Shown here: positions 17,353 to 26,752 of the stretch, piece after piece
Layout of the letters: every line of letters starts with the position of its first letter
Numbering within the stretch: the stretch's first letter is position 1
Origin: Promethearchaeia archaeon
GTDB lineage: Archaea > Asgardarchaeota > Lokiarchaeia > Sigyniarchaeales > SOKP01
NCBI GenBank assembly: GCA_029856145.1
Contig: JAHQWK010000020.1
Span: 1 to 64,000 of the forward strand
Reading direction: 5' to 3'
Length of the DNA: 64,000 nt
Position numbers and translations under genes: made by a program
The notes under the pieces: generated by a model
The model's input: the letters and a program-made list of their open reading frames with translations, nothing else
The model's database searches: none
Told to the model about the DNA's origin: nothing

Positions 17353-18825
17353 CTATTTTCTTATTTCTTGTATTTGGTCAAAGATATTATCAAATCGTTC
17401 TCTTATTGAACCATATAAACCTTCTTCTTCTGATATAACTGAGTTGATAGCTGTTTTTAATCCGTAATGGCTTTCTGATATTAAAACCCTAATTGGTAAT
17501 GTAAGTATATCATTAAATATCATTAAAAATTGTTGAATGATGTTAATGATTTGAGGTACTTTCTCACGAGTTCTGTCTATAGTAGAAGTTTCTGATGATA
17601 TTAATCCATTTTCCCTTTCTGCTTTTAATTCCTCCCAAACATTTTCCCTTAATTCAGAAAAATCAATACCTAGATTTTCCAAAGCCATTTGGGCTCCTTC
17701 AAAAATATATGTTATAGTATCTTTACCTGTAAATTGTTTAACATTATCAACCATTTCTATGGGAGCTATACCATCTAAAAAACTAACCAATAATTCATTG
17801 TAGTCTCGAATAACATCTAGTGGAATAAATAATAATGTCATTTCTTTTAATTGTTTAAAGATATATCCAAAAATCTTTGCTAACCATTCATTCTTGAGGA
17901 ATTTTTCTAATAGTCCACCATATTCATTTAAAAGATGAGTTCCTAAATATCCAATTATTCTAATCATGTCATCTTCATAATTCCTAAAGTAATCAAAGAA
18001 ATGTTCAGGTTCCATGTTTAATTTATCTTTAATAATATCAGAAACTCTATCTTTTAGTGATTCTAACGGTTCATCGAGATATTCCTCTAATTTATCAATT
18101 GATATGACTTCTTGAAGTTTATCAATAATATCAAGTTTAGTTTCTAGTAAAATTTCTTCTTCTTCAACTGTCTCTTTAAAATAAGTACTTATTATATTTT
18201 TTTGTTGACGGTTAGAATCTAAAAGTTCTTTCCATTCTTTATAATCATGGATTTTACAAGTAAACTGTAGGCAATCTCCTCCTTTAGTAATACATGCTTG
18301 TTCAATTATTTGAATCCTGTATTCATTTCTTTTTATTTTTAAAATATAATTTGCAACACTTTCCAACATTCCACAAAGGCCACATGCTAATCCTTCTGTT
18401 TCCTTGTTTTTTAACCTATCAAATTTGAAAGTATCTTCAAGATCTTGACCATAACCAGCGCAAATTGGACATTTACTGATTTTTAGAACATAATCATTAT
18501 ACTTTGAACCTTCTTTAGGTATTTCTTCATAAGTATATTCATCTAACTCAGTTCCAAAAACTACAACCCAAAGAATTTCGAAATAATCTAAAATTTTTTT
18601 AGGATTTCCGGGCATAAATTTAAATATACTTGAATGACGCTCACAAGATTCAAATGCAGCTCTTTTTCCAATTTCCCTAAGAATAATCAGGCTTTCTTCT
18701 TCATTATTAGTAATCTCATTAACTTCTTTGAGAATTTCTCTATAAAGAAGTGTATAAAATAACGCATTAGTGGATCGTCCAAATACCTTAGTAATTTTTT
18801 TCATTAACCATTGAAATGCTCCCAA
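17353..18825 (-). CDS. TRAPP/V4R-like domain protein with long helical C-terminus
   Basis: Residues 15-195 have the outline of a V4R/Bet3-type domain: an N-terminal helix pair, the IILREIGKRAAFESCER segment (like the L..MG...G..L.ER of TRAPP subunits), ILWVVVFGTELDEYTY, then YVLKISKCPICAGYG, LACGLCGMLESVANYIL and CITKGGDCLQFTCKI. The paired cysteines (119, 122, 148, 151, 178, 185, 190) could bind a metal. Residues 200-490 are helical and unassigned. The start is a TTG at 18825, with the Shine-Dalgarno-like AAGGAGGAG inside the end of the preceding gene. Two bases separate the genes, so they are translationally coupled. The fold call is from pattern only. Confidence 0.55.
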   Translation of the reverse strand: MGAFQWLMKKITKVFGRSTNALFYTLLYREILKEVNEITNNEEESLIILREIGKRAAFESCERHSSIFKFMPGNPKKILDYFEILWVVVFGTELDEYTYEEIPKEGSKYNDYVLKISKCPICAGYGQDLEDTFKFDRLKNKETEGLACGLCGMLESVANYILKIKRNEYRIQIIEQACITKGGDCLQFTCKIHDYKEWKELLDSNRQQKNIISTYFKETVEEEEILLETKLDIIDKLQEVISIDKLEEYLDEPLESLKDRVSDIIKDKLNMEPEHFFDYFRNYEDDMIRIIGYLGTHLLNEYGGLLEKFLKNEWLAKIFGYIFKQLKEMTLLFIPLDVIRDYNELLVSFLDGIAPIEMVDNVKQFTGKDTITYIFEGAQMALENLGIDFSELRENVWEELKAERENGLISSETSTIDRTREKVPQIINIIQQFLMIFNDILTLPIRVLISESHYGLKTAINSVISEEEGLYGSIRERFDNIFDQIQEIRK

Positions 18826-18827
18826 GT

Positions 18828-19340
18828 TTACTCCTCCTTTTTCATTTTATATTTAAAAACTTGAATACATGACTTATTTCCATAAGATCGGGATTCAATT
18901 ACTTCATATGGCTTTAATAAAAGTTGTGTACTTCCTTGGGACTCTTTACTGATAAGAGTTATTAATTCAGATACTAACCCCAATAATATTTCACAACCTG
19001 CTATTTTAACATCTTCATAGTGATACTTACATAATGCACAACTATAATCTCGAACTTTAATTACTTTTTCTATTTCATTGATTTCAATGGAAACTGCACT
19101 ATGTAATACTTTTTGATAGATAGTGGTTATAACATCTTTCAAATTTGCTAATGTAATAACATCTGTAGGTTTCCAATAATTTATATAAGTCTTAGCAATA
19201 TTTTGTCCCATCTTTCTTAATCTTTCTTTTGAATTTTCAATTCCATTTTTCTCCATTAATCGAGCTAGATGAAAAACCGCATTCCTAACTTGGTTCATCG
19301 TTGCTTCTGTCTGTACTAGCTCCTTTCTTGAAAAATTCAT
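18828..19340 (-). CDS. TRAPP/Bet3-like small protein
   Basis: TRAPP subunits of the Bet3 family are about 170-residue alpha/beta proteins that tether vesicles and activate Rab GTPases in eukaryotes; V4R proteins share the fold. This protein has 170 residues and the matching order: N-terminal helices, KERLRKMGQNIAKTYINYW (39-57), a VITTIYQKVLHSAVSIEI helix-to-strand step, then SCALCKYHYEDVKIAGCEILLG and VSELI (100-127), and a C-terminal strand pair ending IQVFKYK. The C-x2-C...G.L layout is shared with the downstream 490-residue protein, so the two look like paralogous partners. No profile search was possible. Confidence 0.55.
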   Translation of the reverse strand: MNFSRKELVQTEATMNQVRNAVFHLARLMEKNGIENSKERLRKMGQNIAKTYINYWKPTDVITLANLKDVITTIYQKVLHSAVSIEINEIEKVIKVRDYSCALCKYHYEDVKIAGCEILLGLVSELITLISKESQGSTQLLLKPYEVIESRSYGNKSCIQVFKYKMKKEE

Positions 19341-19625
19341 AGTACTATTTTGTAATCTGAAATTAAATTAAATATGAAAAAAATTTCATTAAATAAAAAA
19401 TTTTTAGTATAATTAATAGATTATTAGTATGATTTTTGAAATTCTCAATATCAAGCTATTTAAAAATCATATAATTAATTTCTATAATATAAATCTTTAA
19501 ACTCATATGTTTATTTATAGAATTTTACTTTTTTTATGACTCTGCTGTAGATTTTAATATAAATATGTTAATTAGAAATAAATAAATAAAATCTTGCAGT
19601 TATAAAAATAGAAAATCAAGAAAAT

Positions 19626-19982
19626 TTACATATTATCAACAATTTCTCTAAGAACTTGTTCTCCAGCAGCACCCACCATGATACCGTTTCGAACAAGTAA
19701 TTGACCTTGAACCTCTATTGGATGATTTAAAAGTTCACCATTGTTGAAAAATACAAGCGTAGGTATAGCTGTAATACCAAATTTTTCACCAAGAGGTCTG
19801 TTTTGATCAAGATCTTCTTTCAATAATTTAATTAATCCTTCCTCTTTTAATTTTTCCAGTAGAGGGCTTAAAAATCGGCAGGGTCCACACCACGTTGTAT
19901 ATATATCTAAGATAACCTTTCCTTGTTTCATATCTTCTGTGATATCAAGTCCAAATTTTTTTAATTCTTCAATATTCGTCAT
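19626..19982 (-). CDS. Thioredoxin
   Basis: Small redox protein that reduces disulfides. The active site WCGPC lies at residues 31-35 after the strand VILDIYTT, and the cis-proline motif GITAIPTLVFFNNG follows as expected. The length of 118 is normal. It has an N-terminal helix before the core, and a C-terminal GQLLVRNGIMVGAAGEQVL that is slightly longer than in E. coli thioredoxin. It is a single gene facing HdrC across a 241-base divergent gap, and its reductase is not in the window. Confidence 0.92.
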   Translation of the reverse strand: MTNIEELKKFGLDITEDMKQGKVILDIYTTWCGPCRFLSPLLEKLKEEGLIKLLKEDLDQNRPLGEKFGITAIPTLVFFNNGELLNHPIEVQGQLLVRNGIMVGAAGEQVLREIVDNM

Positions 19983-20223
19983 ATCATCTCAGTTTTTAAA
20001 TTATTTGCTTTATAGTATGTTTTTAAATATTATTATAGGAATAAATATTTAATTGCTTTTATTAATTTCATTTGCGATTCAAAATCAATTTCTTTTAAAG
20101 CCCGACAGAATAAAAATAGATTAATAAGTGAAATTCTAATTTAAAAATATAATTTTAAAAGAAATAATTTTAAAATTAACAATAAGTTATACTACATAAT
20201 ATCAAGATAAAACGTAATTTCAA

Positions 20224-20727
20224 ATGGCAACTATAGATTTTGATTTCAGAAACCAAATTCTTAGTAATGATATTGGTACTACATTAGCATATTGTTACCA
20301 ATGTGCAACGTGTAGTGGTGCGTGTCCTGTAGCACAGGTTACAGAAGGTAGATATAACCCAAGACGCTTAATTTTAGATGCTTTATTAGGGTTAAAAGAG
20401 AAAATATTTGGACCAAACAATGTGTTTAATATTTGGGGTTGTACCGTGTGTGATACATGTGATGAAGTTTGTCCTCAGAAAGTTGAATTAACAGAAATTT
20501 TCGTAATTCTTAAAAACATGAGCGTGGAGCGTGGTGAAGCACCAAATTATTACACTGGTCAAGCATCAACAGTTTTGGAACATGGTAAAGCAATTCCTAT
20601 GCAACCAGCTATAGAAAGGCGACGTACGCAATTAGGATTACCAGCTATAATGGCTCCTGACGTTAATGAAGTAAAGAAATTGTTAGAAGCCACAAAGTTA
20701 CATGAGAAACTTCCTAAAACAGAATAA
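20224..20727 (+). CDS. hdrC: Heterodisulfide reductase subunit C-like iron-sulfur protein
   Basis: Electron-transfer subunit with two [4Fe-4S] clusters. Cluster motifs are C24-x2-C27-x2-C30-x3-C34-P and C73-x2-C76-x2-C79-x3-C83-P. The RYNPRRLILDALLG segment between them and the GEAPNYYTGQA tail match HdrC. The length of 167 is typical. HdrC works with HdrB, and usually HdrA, on the CoM-S-S-CoB heterodisulfide in methanogens; in other archaea related complexes use other disulfides or ferredoxin. HdrA and HdrB are not in the window, so the partner and substrate are unknown. The ATG follows a short AT-rich leader. Confidence 0.9.
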   Translation: MATIDFDFRNQILSNDIGTTLAYCYQCATCSGACPVAQVTEGRYNPRRLILDALLGLKEKIFGPNNVFNIWGCTVCDTCDEVCPQKVELTEIFVILKNMSVERGEAPNYYTGQASTVLEHGKAIPMQPAIERRRTQLGLPAIMAPDVNEVKKLLEATKLHEKLPKTE

Positions 20728-20857
20728 TTTCTTCTTATTTCTTTTTAAGATAAATTTTTTTGAATTTTCGTTAGAAATTTATAGATTTATTACATAATTG
20801 AATTATAGCGAGAATTTAATGAATTCAAAATTTAATAAATATCTAAGGTAAAACAAG

Positions 20858-21628
20858 TTGAGAAAACCTATAATAGGGGGGAATTGGAAAATGAATCGAG
20901 GAACCCCAAAAGAATCAAAAAAAATGTTAGAGAGTTTAATTCTGCTAGTAAAGGGAATTAAATCTGTGGATATAGTAATTTGCGCTCCTTTTACTGTCCT
21001 AACGACTATATATGAGATTTTAAAGAATACAAATATCAAAATAGGAGCACAAAATATGCATTTTGAAGAGAAGGGAGCATATACTGGCGAAATTTCACCT
21101 ACTTTTTTAAAAGATATTGGAGTTGAATATGTTATTCTTGGTCATAGTGAAAGAAGAGATATTTTTAATGAATCTGATGCTTTGATTAATAAGAAGCTCA
21201 AAAAAGCTTTATCTATGGATTTAAAACCTATCGTTTGCATCGGCGAGCATCTAGAAGAAAAAGAAGCAGGAAAAACAAATGATATTATTAAATATCAAAT
21301 CAACGAAACATTTAAAAATCTCACAAAAGAGGAGATTTTAAAGACTGTAATAGCATATGAACCAATCTGGGCAATCGGAACAGGAAAAACTGCTACTCCA
21401 GAGCAAGCAGAAGAAATTCATATTTTTATAAGGGAACTTTTAATTCGAAAATTCGATAAGGAGACTGCTAATTCTATAAGAATACAATATGGGGGATCTA
21501 TTAAACCAGATAATGCTGAAGATTTGTTTAATAAAAGAAATATTGATGGTGGGTTAGTTGGAGGTGCTTCTCTTGAATCAGATTCTTTATTTCAAATAAT
21601 TAAAGCTGCGGACAAAACATATAAATAA
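20858..21628 (+). CDS. tpiA: Triosephosphate isomerase, long bacterial/eukaryotic-type form
   Basis: Interconverts dihydroxyacetone phosphate and glyceraldehyde 3-phosphate. Catalytic residues are present: Lys11 in GGNWKMN, His96 in LGHSERR, and Glu168 in AYEPIWAIGTG, plus the phosphate loop IQYGGSIKPDNA. At 256 residues with these motif wordings it is the bacterial/eukaryotic form; most archaeal enzymes are about 220-230 residues with different wording (for example no YEPIWAIGTGK segment). The start is a TTG at 20858, three codons before the conserved core, with a weak AAGGTA upstream. It stands alone between HdrC and an opposing unassigned gene. Confidence 0.95.
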   Translation: MRKPIIGGNWKMNRGTPKESKKMLESLILLVKGIKSVDIVICAPFTVLTTIYEILKNTNIKIGAQNMHFEEKGAYTGEISPTFLKDIGVEYVILGHSERRDIFNESDALINKKLKKALSMDLKPIVCIGEHLEEKEAGKTNDIIKYQINETFKNLTKEEILKTVIAYEPIWAIGTGKTATPEQAEEIHIFIRELLIRKFDKETANSIRIQYGGSIKPDNAEDLFNKRNIDGGLVGGASLESDSLFQIIKAADKTYK

Positions 21629-21715
21629 ATATACTTTTAAATTTAATAATTATTTATCTTCTGTTCTTAAATCAATTATTGAAATTCTTTTTTTTATTTT
21701 TTTAACAAGAAGGTT

Positions 21716-22600
21716 TTAACCAAGAACTTTGTTAAAAACAGAGGTAAGTTTTCCTGGGAACTCACCAAAATAACTCTGAGGATCTGCAAAAAGTAAATAG
21801 AAGTAAGGTTCAAACAAAATATTCTCAACTGTAGTGCCAATATCTGATTTTATGATACAAACTTGAATTGATTCATCAGAAAAAAAAGATTGTCTATAAA
21901 TCCAATCCAATGGAGCAATTTCAGGTATATATCCAATATGTCTTAGAATATCATATACACTTTCCAATGAATACTTCTTCCCGTAGGTAACAATTGGAGA
22001 AAGATCAAATGAGGTTATACATATTCCCCATAGACCATAATCTCTCATTTCACTCAAGAAATCAGTTGCTAAGCGTTTGATTTCGTTTCGATGTTTTGAT
22101 ATCTTTTGTCTCGCTTTTGAATCTGTTAAGATCTCTCTAATTTTTTTTTCTTCATTTTCATAGATATGATCAGCAGAATCAAGAGGAATTTTAGAATTTA
22201 TATAATTGTTATAGATGAGTTTAACCTTTTCTCGGACCGATTTGTGTAATAAAAAGGTTTCTGTTTGTGCTGTAATTAAGACATCTCCATGATATTTGAA
22301 CTTTTTTTCATCGATTTTATTTGGATCTTTATCTTCTTTAGACTTAAATTCAAGTACTTCTATTTTTTTATTTATATTTCTAGCAAATTCAAATAAAGCA
22401 GAAATTAAACCGGCAGTTAAATCAAATTTTGAAGTAATATCTAATTGATCTTGAATTATAGATTTATCTTTAGAAAAGTCAAAAAATCTTAGAAAGATTT
22501 TTACTCCTTCTGGAACAGGGTTAATTAATGAATTAAAATAAGGAAATCCGGTAGTAGAGATAATACTGAGTTCGTATATCGTCATATATTTTAAAAACAA
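21716..22600 (-). CDS. Unassigned protein with possible longin/roadblock-like N-terminal domain
   Basis: No firm family. The first 130 residues alternate strands and helices in an order that recalls longin or roadblock folds: IYELSIISTTGFPYF, VKIFLRFFDF, a helix FDLTAGLISALFEFARNI, strands KKIEVLEFKS and GDVLITAQTETFLLHKS, then a helix EKVKLIYNNYI. Proteins of this outline are common in Asgard genomes, where they are often linked to GTPase biology. Residues 150-210 are helical, and the rest is a mixed domain with VYDILRHIGYIPEIAPLDWIYRQ. There is no membrane helix. The longin-like call is a guess from secondary-structure pattern. Confidence 0.4.
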   Translation of the reverse strand: MFLKYMTIYELSIISTTGFPYFNSLINPVPEGVKIFLRFFDFSKDKSIIQDQLDITSKFDLTAGLISALFEFARNINKKIEVLEFKSKEDKDPNKIDEKKFKYHGDVLITAQTETFLLHKSVREKVKLIYNNYINSKIPLDSADHIYENEEKKIREILTDSKARQKISKHRNEIKRLATDFLSEMRDYGLWGICITSFDLSPIVTYGKKYSLESVYDILRHIGYIPEIAPLDWIYRQSFFSDESIQVCIIKSDIGTTVENILFEPYFYLLFADPQSYFGEFPGKLTSVFNKVLG

Positions 22601-22748
22601 TATTCTTATAATTTGAATTAATTTACTGCTTTTTTACCAAATTTTAATATAATTAAATTTATAATAATTTATTTAATTTTGAGTTGATAAAATAGTGATG
22701 AAATTTAGTCTATTAAATAATTAGATTTGAGTATATCAATAATTAATT

Positions 22749-25538
22749 TTAAAAAATTACAATCGCTGGTTTACTAGGGAGGGCTTGAGTTGCTTTTTGT
22801 TCATTTGAGTCTTTTTCAAGTTTGATTTCTACTTCCGAGTGGAATTTTTTCTCAATTACAGGTTTTATTTCATTAAAAAAATGAAATTCATCTTTTGAAG
22901 ATAGTGTAAATTTTGGATATTTTCCTACATTTTTCAGTATTTTACCAACATTTTGACTGATCATTTTCCCGTGAATTTTTAATTCACTATCCTCCATTAA
23001 AATGCTCATAATTTCTCCTTGATTCTTAGTTTCTTCTAATAAAGACATGAATTTATTGTAAAACTTTAATTTCCACTTATCTGCTATAATGATAGAGATC
23101 TTTTCTAAAGATTCTTTTTTCATTGCAATCTTAATTTTGTTGATATCATCTAAGATATTATTCATCAGCTTCCATTTATAATCAGATTCCTGTGTAAGTA
23201 ATTCTTTTTGGTAAGAAGGCCATGAAGTTAAGCTTACATAACCCTTTCTCCCAATCATTTCCCAAACTTCTTCTGTTATGTGAGGTGCGATCGGGTGGAG
23301 TAATAATATTAATTTTTCCCTACAATCTTCGAAAATCTGTTTAATAATCCCTTCATTTTTGTATTTTCCGAATTCTGACGTAAATTGTATCAAATTATTA
23401 ATAGCATTTCGAATTGCGAGTTTCTTCATGTTTTCTGTGAATTCTTTAATAATTTTATTTAAATAGTATTGGATTAATGTATCTCTTATTGTTAGGTTCT
23501 CACGTATATTATTAGGAGGTTCAGTTACCAATGTAAATATATTTCTAATAAATTTATTAGCATAATCAACACCCTCTTCAGACCATTCTAATCCCGATGA
23601 AGGGCTTGCTCCAAATAATATGAAAAATCTCGCTGCATCTGCTCCATATTTCTCAATTATTTCTCCAGGATTTACTGTATTTCCATAACTCTTGCTCATC
23701 TTTACTGACTTTTTAATAAGATCTATACTTCCACATTTTCTACATCTCATTTGATCTAAATCAGCTTTCATAAGGAAGGTATTGCAGTTAATACAGAATG
23801 GATGAGCTTTATTAATCATTCCTTGGGTTAGTAATGATTGAAAAGGCTCATCAAATTTGTGAAGCCCTAGATCTCGAGCTACTTTTGTAAAAAATCTAGC
23901 ATAAATTAAGTGCATAACCGCATGTTCTATACCTCCAATATACTGGTCAACATTACCCCAATAATTTACTTTAGCTTTGGTATAAGGTATATTTGATTTT
24001 ACAGATGGAGGATCACAATAGGCAAAGAAATACCAGGAACTATCTATAAAAGTATCCATTGTATCTGTTTCTCGCTTTGCGTTATTACCACATTTAGGAC
24101 ATTGAGTGTTAACAAAACTTTCGCTTGATTCTAATGGATTACCAGTCCCAGTAAATTTAACATCTTTTGGTAAATAAACAGGTAAGTCTTCATATGGTAC
24201 CGGGAGCATACCACATTCCTCACAATATAGTATTGGAATTGGGCAGCCCCAATAACGTTGACGTGAAATTCCCCAATCTCTTAACTTATAATTTATAGTA
24301 GCATATCCCATATCAAGTTCTTCTAATTTTTCAGTTATTTCATTAGTAGCAAATAAATTCTCCAAACCATTGAATTCTTCTGAGTTTACAAGAACACCAT
24401 CACTCTCATAGGCTCGAGTCATTTTAGCTACATTTAATTCATAGTCATGTGGTTGAATTACTATTTTAATGGGAATATCATATTCTTTAGCGAATTCAAA
24501 ATCTCTCTGGTCATGCGCAGGTACTGCCATAACAGCTCCCGCTCCGTATTCATAAATAACGAAATTACCTATGTATATAGGTATTTCCTCATTGTTAACT
24601 GGATTTATAGCTTTTTTGCCAATGTCCATACCTTTTTTATCGATTTCAATATTGGTTCTTTCAAACTTATCTTGATGCATTACTTCATCATATAATATAT
24701 TGAAATCATGCTCGTATTCAGTGCCATCCACCCATTTATGAACCAAAGGATGCTCAGGAGCGAAAACCATAAATGTTACACCATAAAGTGTATCAGGTCT
24801 TGTTGTAAATATATCTATTGTTCTATCTTCTCCTTTAATTGGAAATTTTATAATTGTACCCTCCGATTTTCCAATCCAATTTCGTTGCATTACCTTAACT
24901 TTATCAGGCCAATCAACGAGATTTAACCCCTCGAGCAGCTCTTTGGCGTAATCTCTTATCTTAAGGAACCATTGTGTTAAAAACTTTTGATCAACTTTGG
25001 AGTTGCATCTCCAGCATTTTCCTCCTTGAGCTTGTTCGTTTGCTAGAACTGTTGAGCATTTAGGGCACCAATTAACGTAACTTTCTTGTTTATATGCTAA
25101 TCCCTTTTCTAGCATCTGCAAGAAAAACCATTGATCCCATTTATAAAAGTTAGGATTATGACTATATATTTCTCTTGTCCAATCATATGAAAGTCCAATC
25201 CTTTTTTGTTGAATTTTCATTGTATTTATATTTTTGTTAGTCCATTCTTCTGGATTAGCACCATGATCTATTGCTGCATTTTCTGCGGGCATTCCAAACG
25301 AATCATAACCCATGGGGTAAAGTATATTGAAACCATTCATCCTCTTAAATCTGGCATAACAATCTCCGATAGTGTAATTCCTAAGGTGTCCCATATGGAG
25401 TTTACCAGAAGGATAAGGATACATCTCCAACACATAATATTTTTTCTTCTTTCGATCTACTTCGACTTCAAAAATTTTGTCTTTTTCCCATTTTTGTTGC
25501 CATTTCTTTTCTATCTTCTGTGGGTCATAATCAACCAT
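22749..25538 (-). CDS. leuS: Leucyl-tRNA synthetase, bacterial type
   Basis: Class I synthetase that charges tRNA-Leu. Signature HMGH at 48-51 in YPYPSGKLHMGHLRNYTIGD; KMSKS at 614-618. A zinc site (CPKC and CWRC, 158-178) precedes the CP1 editing domain with TTRPDTLYGVTFM and GAGAVMAVPAHDQRDFEFA. A second Cys pair set lies at 582-602 before KMSKS. The motif wording and insertion order are those of bacterial LeuRS; archaeal and eukaryotic cytosolic enzymes read FPYPxGxLHxGHARTYT and place editing differently. The length of 929 is slightly above the bacterial norm (about 860). It is a single gene with all catalytic motifs intact. Confidence 0.96.
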   Translation of the reverse strand: MVDYDPQKIEKKWQQKWEKDKIFEVEVDRKKKKYYVLEMYPYPSGKLHMGHLRNYTIGDCYARFKRMNGFNILYPMGYDSFGMPAENAAIDHGANPEEWTNKNINTMKIQQKRIGLSYDWTREIYSHNPNFYKWDQWFFLQMLEKGLAYKQESYVNWCPKCSTVLANEQAQGGKCWRCNSKVDQKFLTQWFLKIRDYAKELLEGLNLVDWPDKVKVMQRNWIGKSEGTIIKFPIKGEDRTIDIFTTRPDTLYGVTFMVFAPEHPLVHKWVDGTEYEHDFNILYDEVMHQDKFERTNIEIDKKGMDIGKKAINPVNNEEIPIYIGNFVIYEYGAGAVMAVPAHDQRDFEFAKEYDIPIKIVIQPHDYELNVAKMTRAYESDGVLVNSEEFNGLENLFATNEITEKLEELDMGYATINYKLRDWGISRQRYWGCPIPILYCEECGMLPVPYEDLPVYLPKDVKFTGTGNPLESSESFVNTQCPKCGNNAKRETDTMDTFIDSSWYFFAYCDPPSVKSNIPYTKAKVNYWGNVDQYIGGIEHAVMHLIYARFFTKVARDLGLHKFDEPFQSLLTQGMINKAHPFCINCNTFLMKADLDQMRCRKCGSIDLIKKSVKMSKSYGNTVNPGEIIEKYGADAARFFILFGASPSSGLEWSEEGVDYANKFIRNIFTLVTEPPNNIRENLTIRDTLIQYYLNKIIKEFTENMKKLAIRNAINNLIQFTSEFGKYKNEGIIKQIFEDCREKLILLLHPIAPHITEEVWEMIGRKGYVSLTSWPSYQKELLTQESDYKWKLMNNILDDINKIKIAMKKESLEKISIIIADKWKLKFYNKFMSLLEETKNQGEIMSILMEDSELKIHGKMISQNVGKILKNVGKYPKFTLSSKDEFHFFNEIKPVIEKKFHSEVEIKLEKDSNEQKATQALPSKPAIVIF

Positions 25539-25735
25539 AAAATTATAACACTTTTCTAAAATTAGGGAATATACTTAATATTTAATATTTTAATAATTGA
25601 TTTAATAAATTTTTTACGTAGTTACTTAAAAATGGTAAATCTTGATATTTCTTAAAATAGCAATAATTAAAATGACTATAAAATTTATAAACGGAAGCAA
25701 TAAAACTTAATTTTATCAATTTACTAGTAAGATTA

Positions 25736-26737
25736 GTGACAATCGAAAAAATAAGATTATCTGTTGGAAGCGCTTCTGTTTTAGACTTAGGAGCATTACC
25801 CCAATTTAAAAATCCCTCAACTACATGTTATGTTATGACATTCACGGAGGGGCATTGTATTGCGAATTGTGGTTTTTGTCCTCAAGCTCGATCATCAAGA
25901 AGCTCTATAGAAAAACTTTCTAGAGTTACTTGGCCAATATTTTTCTTTAAGGATTTTCTGACAAAACTAAAATATATGCCATTTTCAAAAAAATTTAAAC
26001 GAATTTGCATTCAAACACTAAATTATCCAGAAAATTTTGATGATTTAATAGAGATTATAACTCAGATTAGAATACATACTAATATTCCAATATCTGTTGC
26101 CATTCCTCCTTTCTTAAAAGAACAATTGAAGGAACTAAAAATTAAAGGGGTTGAAAGAGTAGGAATTGCATTAGATGGTGCCACATCTGAAGTTTTTGAA
26201 AAAATTAAGGGCAGTAAAATCGGAGGCCCTTACACATGGGAAGAACATTTTCAGAAGTTGAATGAAGCTTTAGAAATTTTTTCTCCTGGATTTGTTAGTA
26301 CGCATATAATAATCGGTTTAGAAGAAACAGAAAAACAGGTCATTGAGCTTATCGAAGAATTATATAACCTTGGGATTATTGTCTCAATGTTTGCATTTAC
26401 ACCAATAAAAGGCACAAAATTTGAAAATATACCGCAACCTGCAATTTTAAGTTTTAGAAAACTACAGTTAGGAAGATTTCTTATCTTTAATAATAAGAGA
26501 AAGTTAAAAGACTTTACATTTAATACGAGGGGACAAATAATAAATATCAATATTAGTAAAAAAGATCTAAATATGATTATCAATGATACAAATGCTTTTT
26601 TGACTTCTGGATGTCCTGGATGTAACCGTCCTTATTATACATCTAAACCATCGGGTCCTATTTACAACTATCCAAGAACATTAACAGAAAAGGAAAAAAT
26701 GGAAATTTTTGAATTAATACATACCTTTATAAATTAA
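25736..26737 (+). CDS. Radical SAM protein, probable lipoyl synthase component of the LipS1/LipS2 type
   Basis: Radical SAM enzyme with the cluster motif C41-x3-C45-x2-C48 in GHCIANCGFCPQ. An extra Cys31 and a C-terminal GCPGCNRPYYTSKPSGP (Cys293, Cys296) could hold an auxiliary iron-sulfur cluster, as sulfur-inserting enzymes need. It leads a five-gene plus-strand run, followed after 15 bases by a lipoate ligase and then a second radical SAM gene. Some archaea make lipoate with two radical SAM proteins, LipS1 and LipS2, instead of LipA, often beside a ligase; this cluster fits. I cannot tell which of the two this is. The start is a GTG. Confidence 0.75.
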   Translation: MTIEKIRLSVGSASVLDLGALPQFKNPSTTCYVMTFTEGHCIANCGFCPQARSSRSSIEKLSRVTWPIFFFKDFLTKLKYMPFSKKFKRICIQTLNYPENFDDLIEIITQIRIHTNIPISVAIPPFLKEQLKELKIKGVERVGIALDGATSEVFEKIKGSKIGGPYTWEEHFQKLNEALEIFSPGFVSTHIIIGLEETEKQVIELIEELYNLGIIVSMFAFTPIKGTKFENIPQPAILSFRKLQLGRFLIFNNKRKLKDFTFNTRGQIININISKKDLNMIINDTNAFLTSGCPGCNRPYYTSKPSGPIYNYPRTLTEKEKMEIFELIHTFIN

Positions 26738-26752
26738 AACTTAGTAGAAAAA

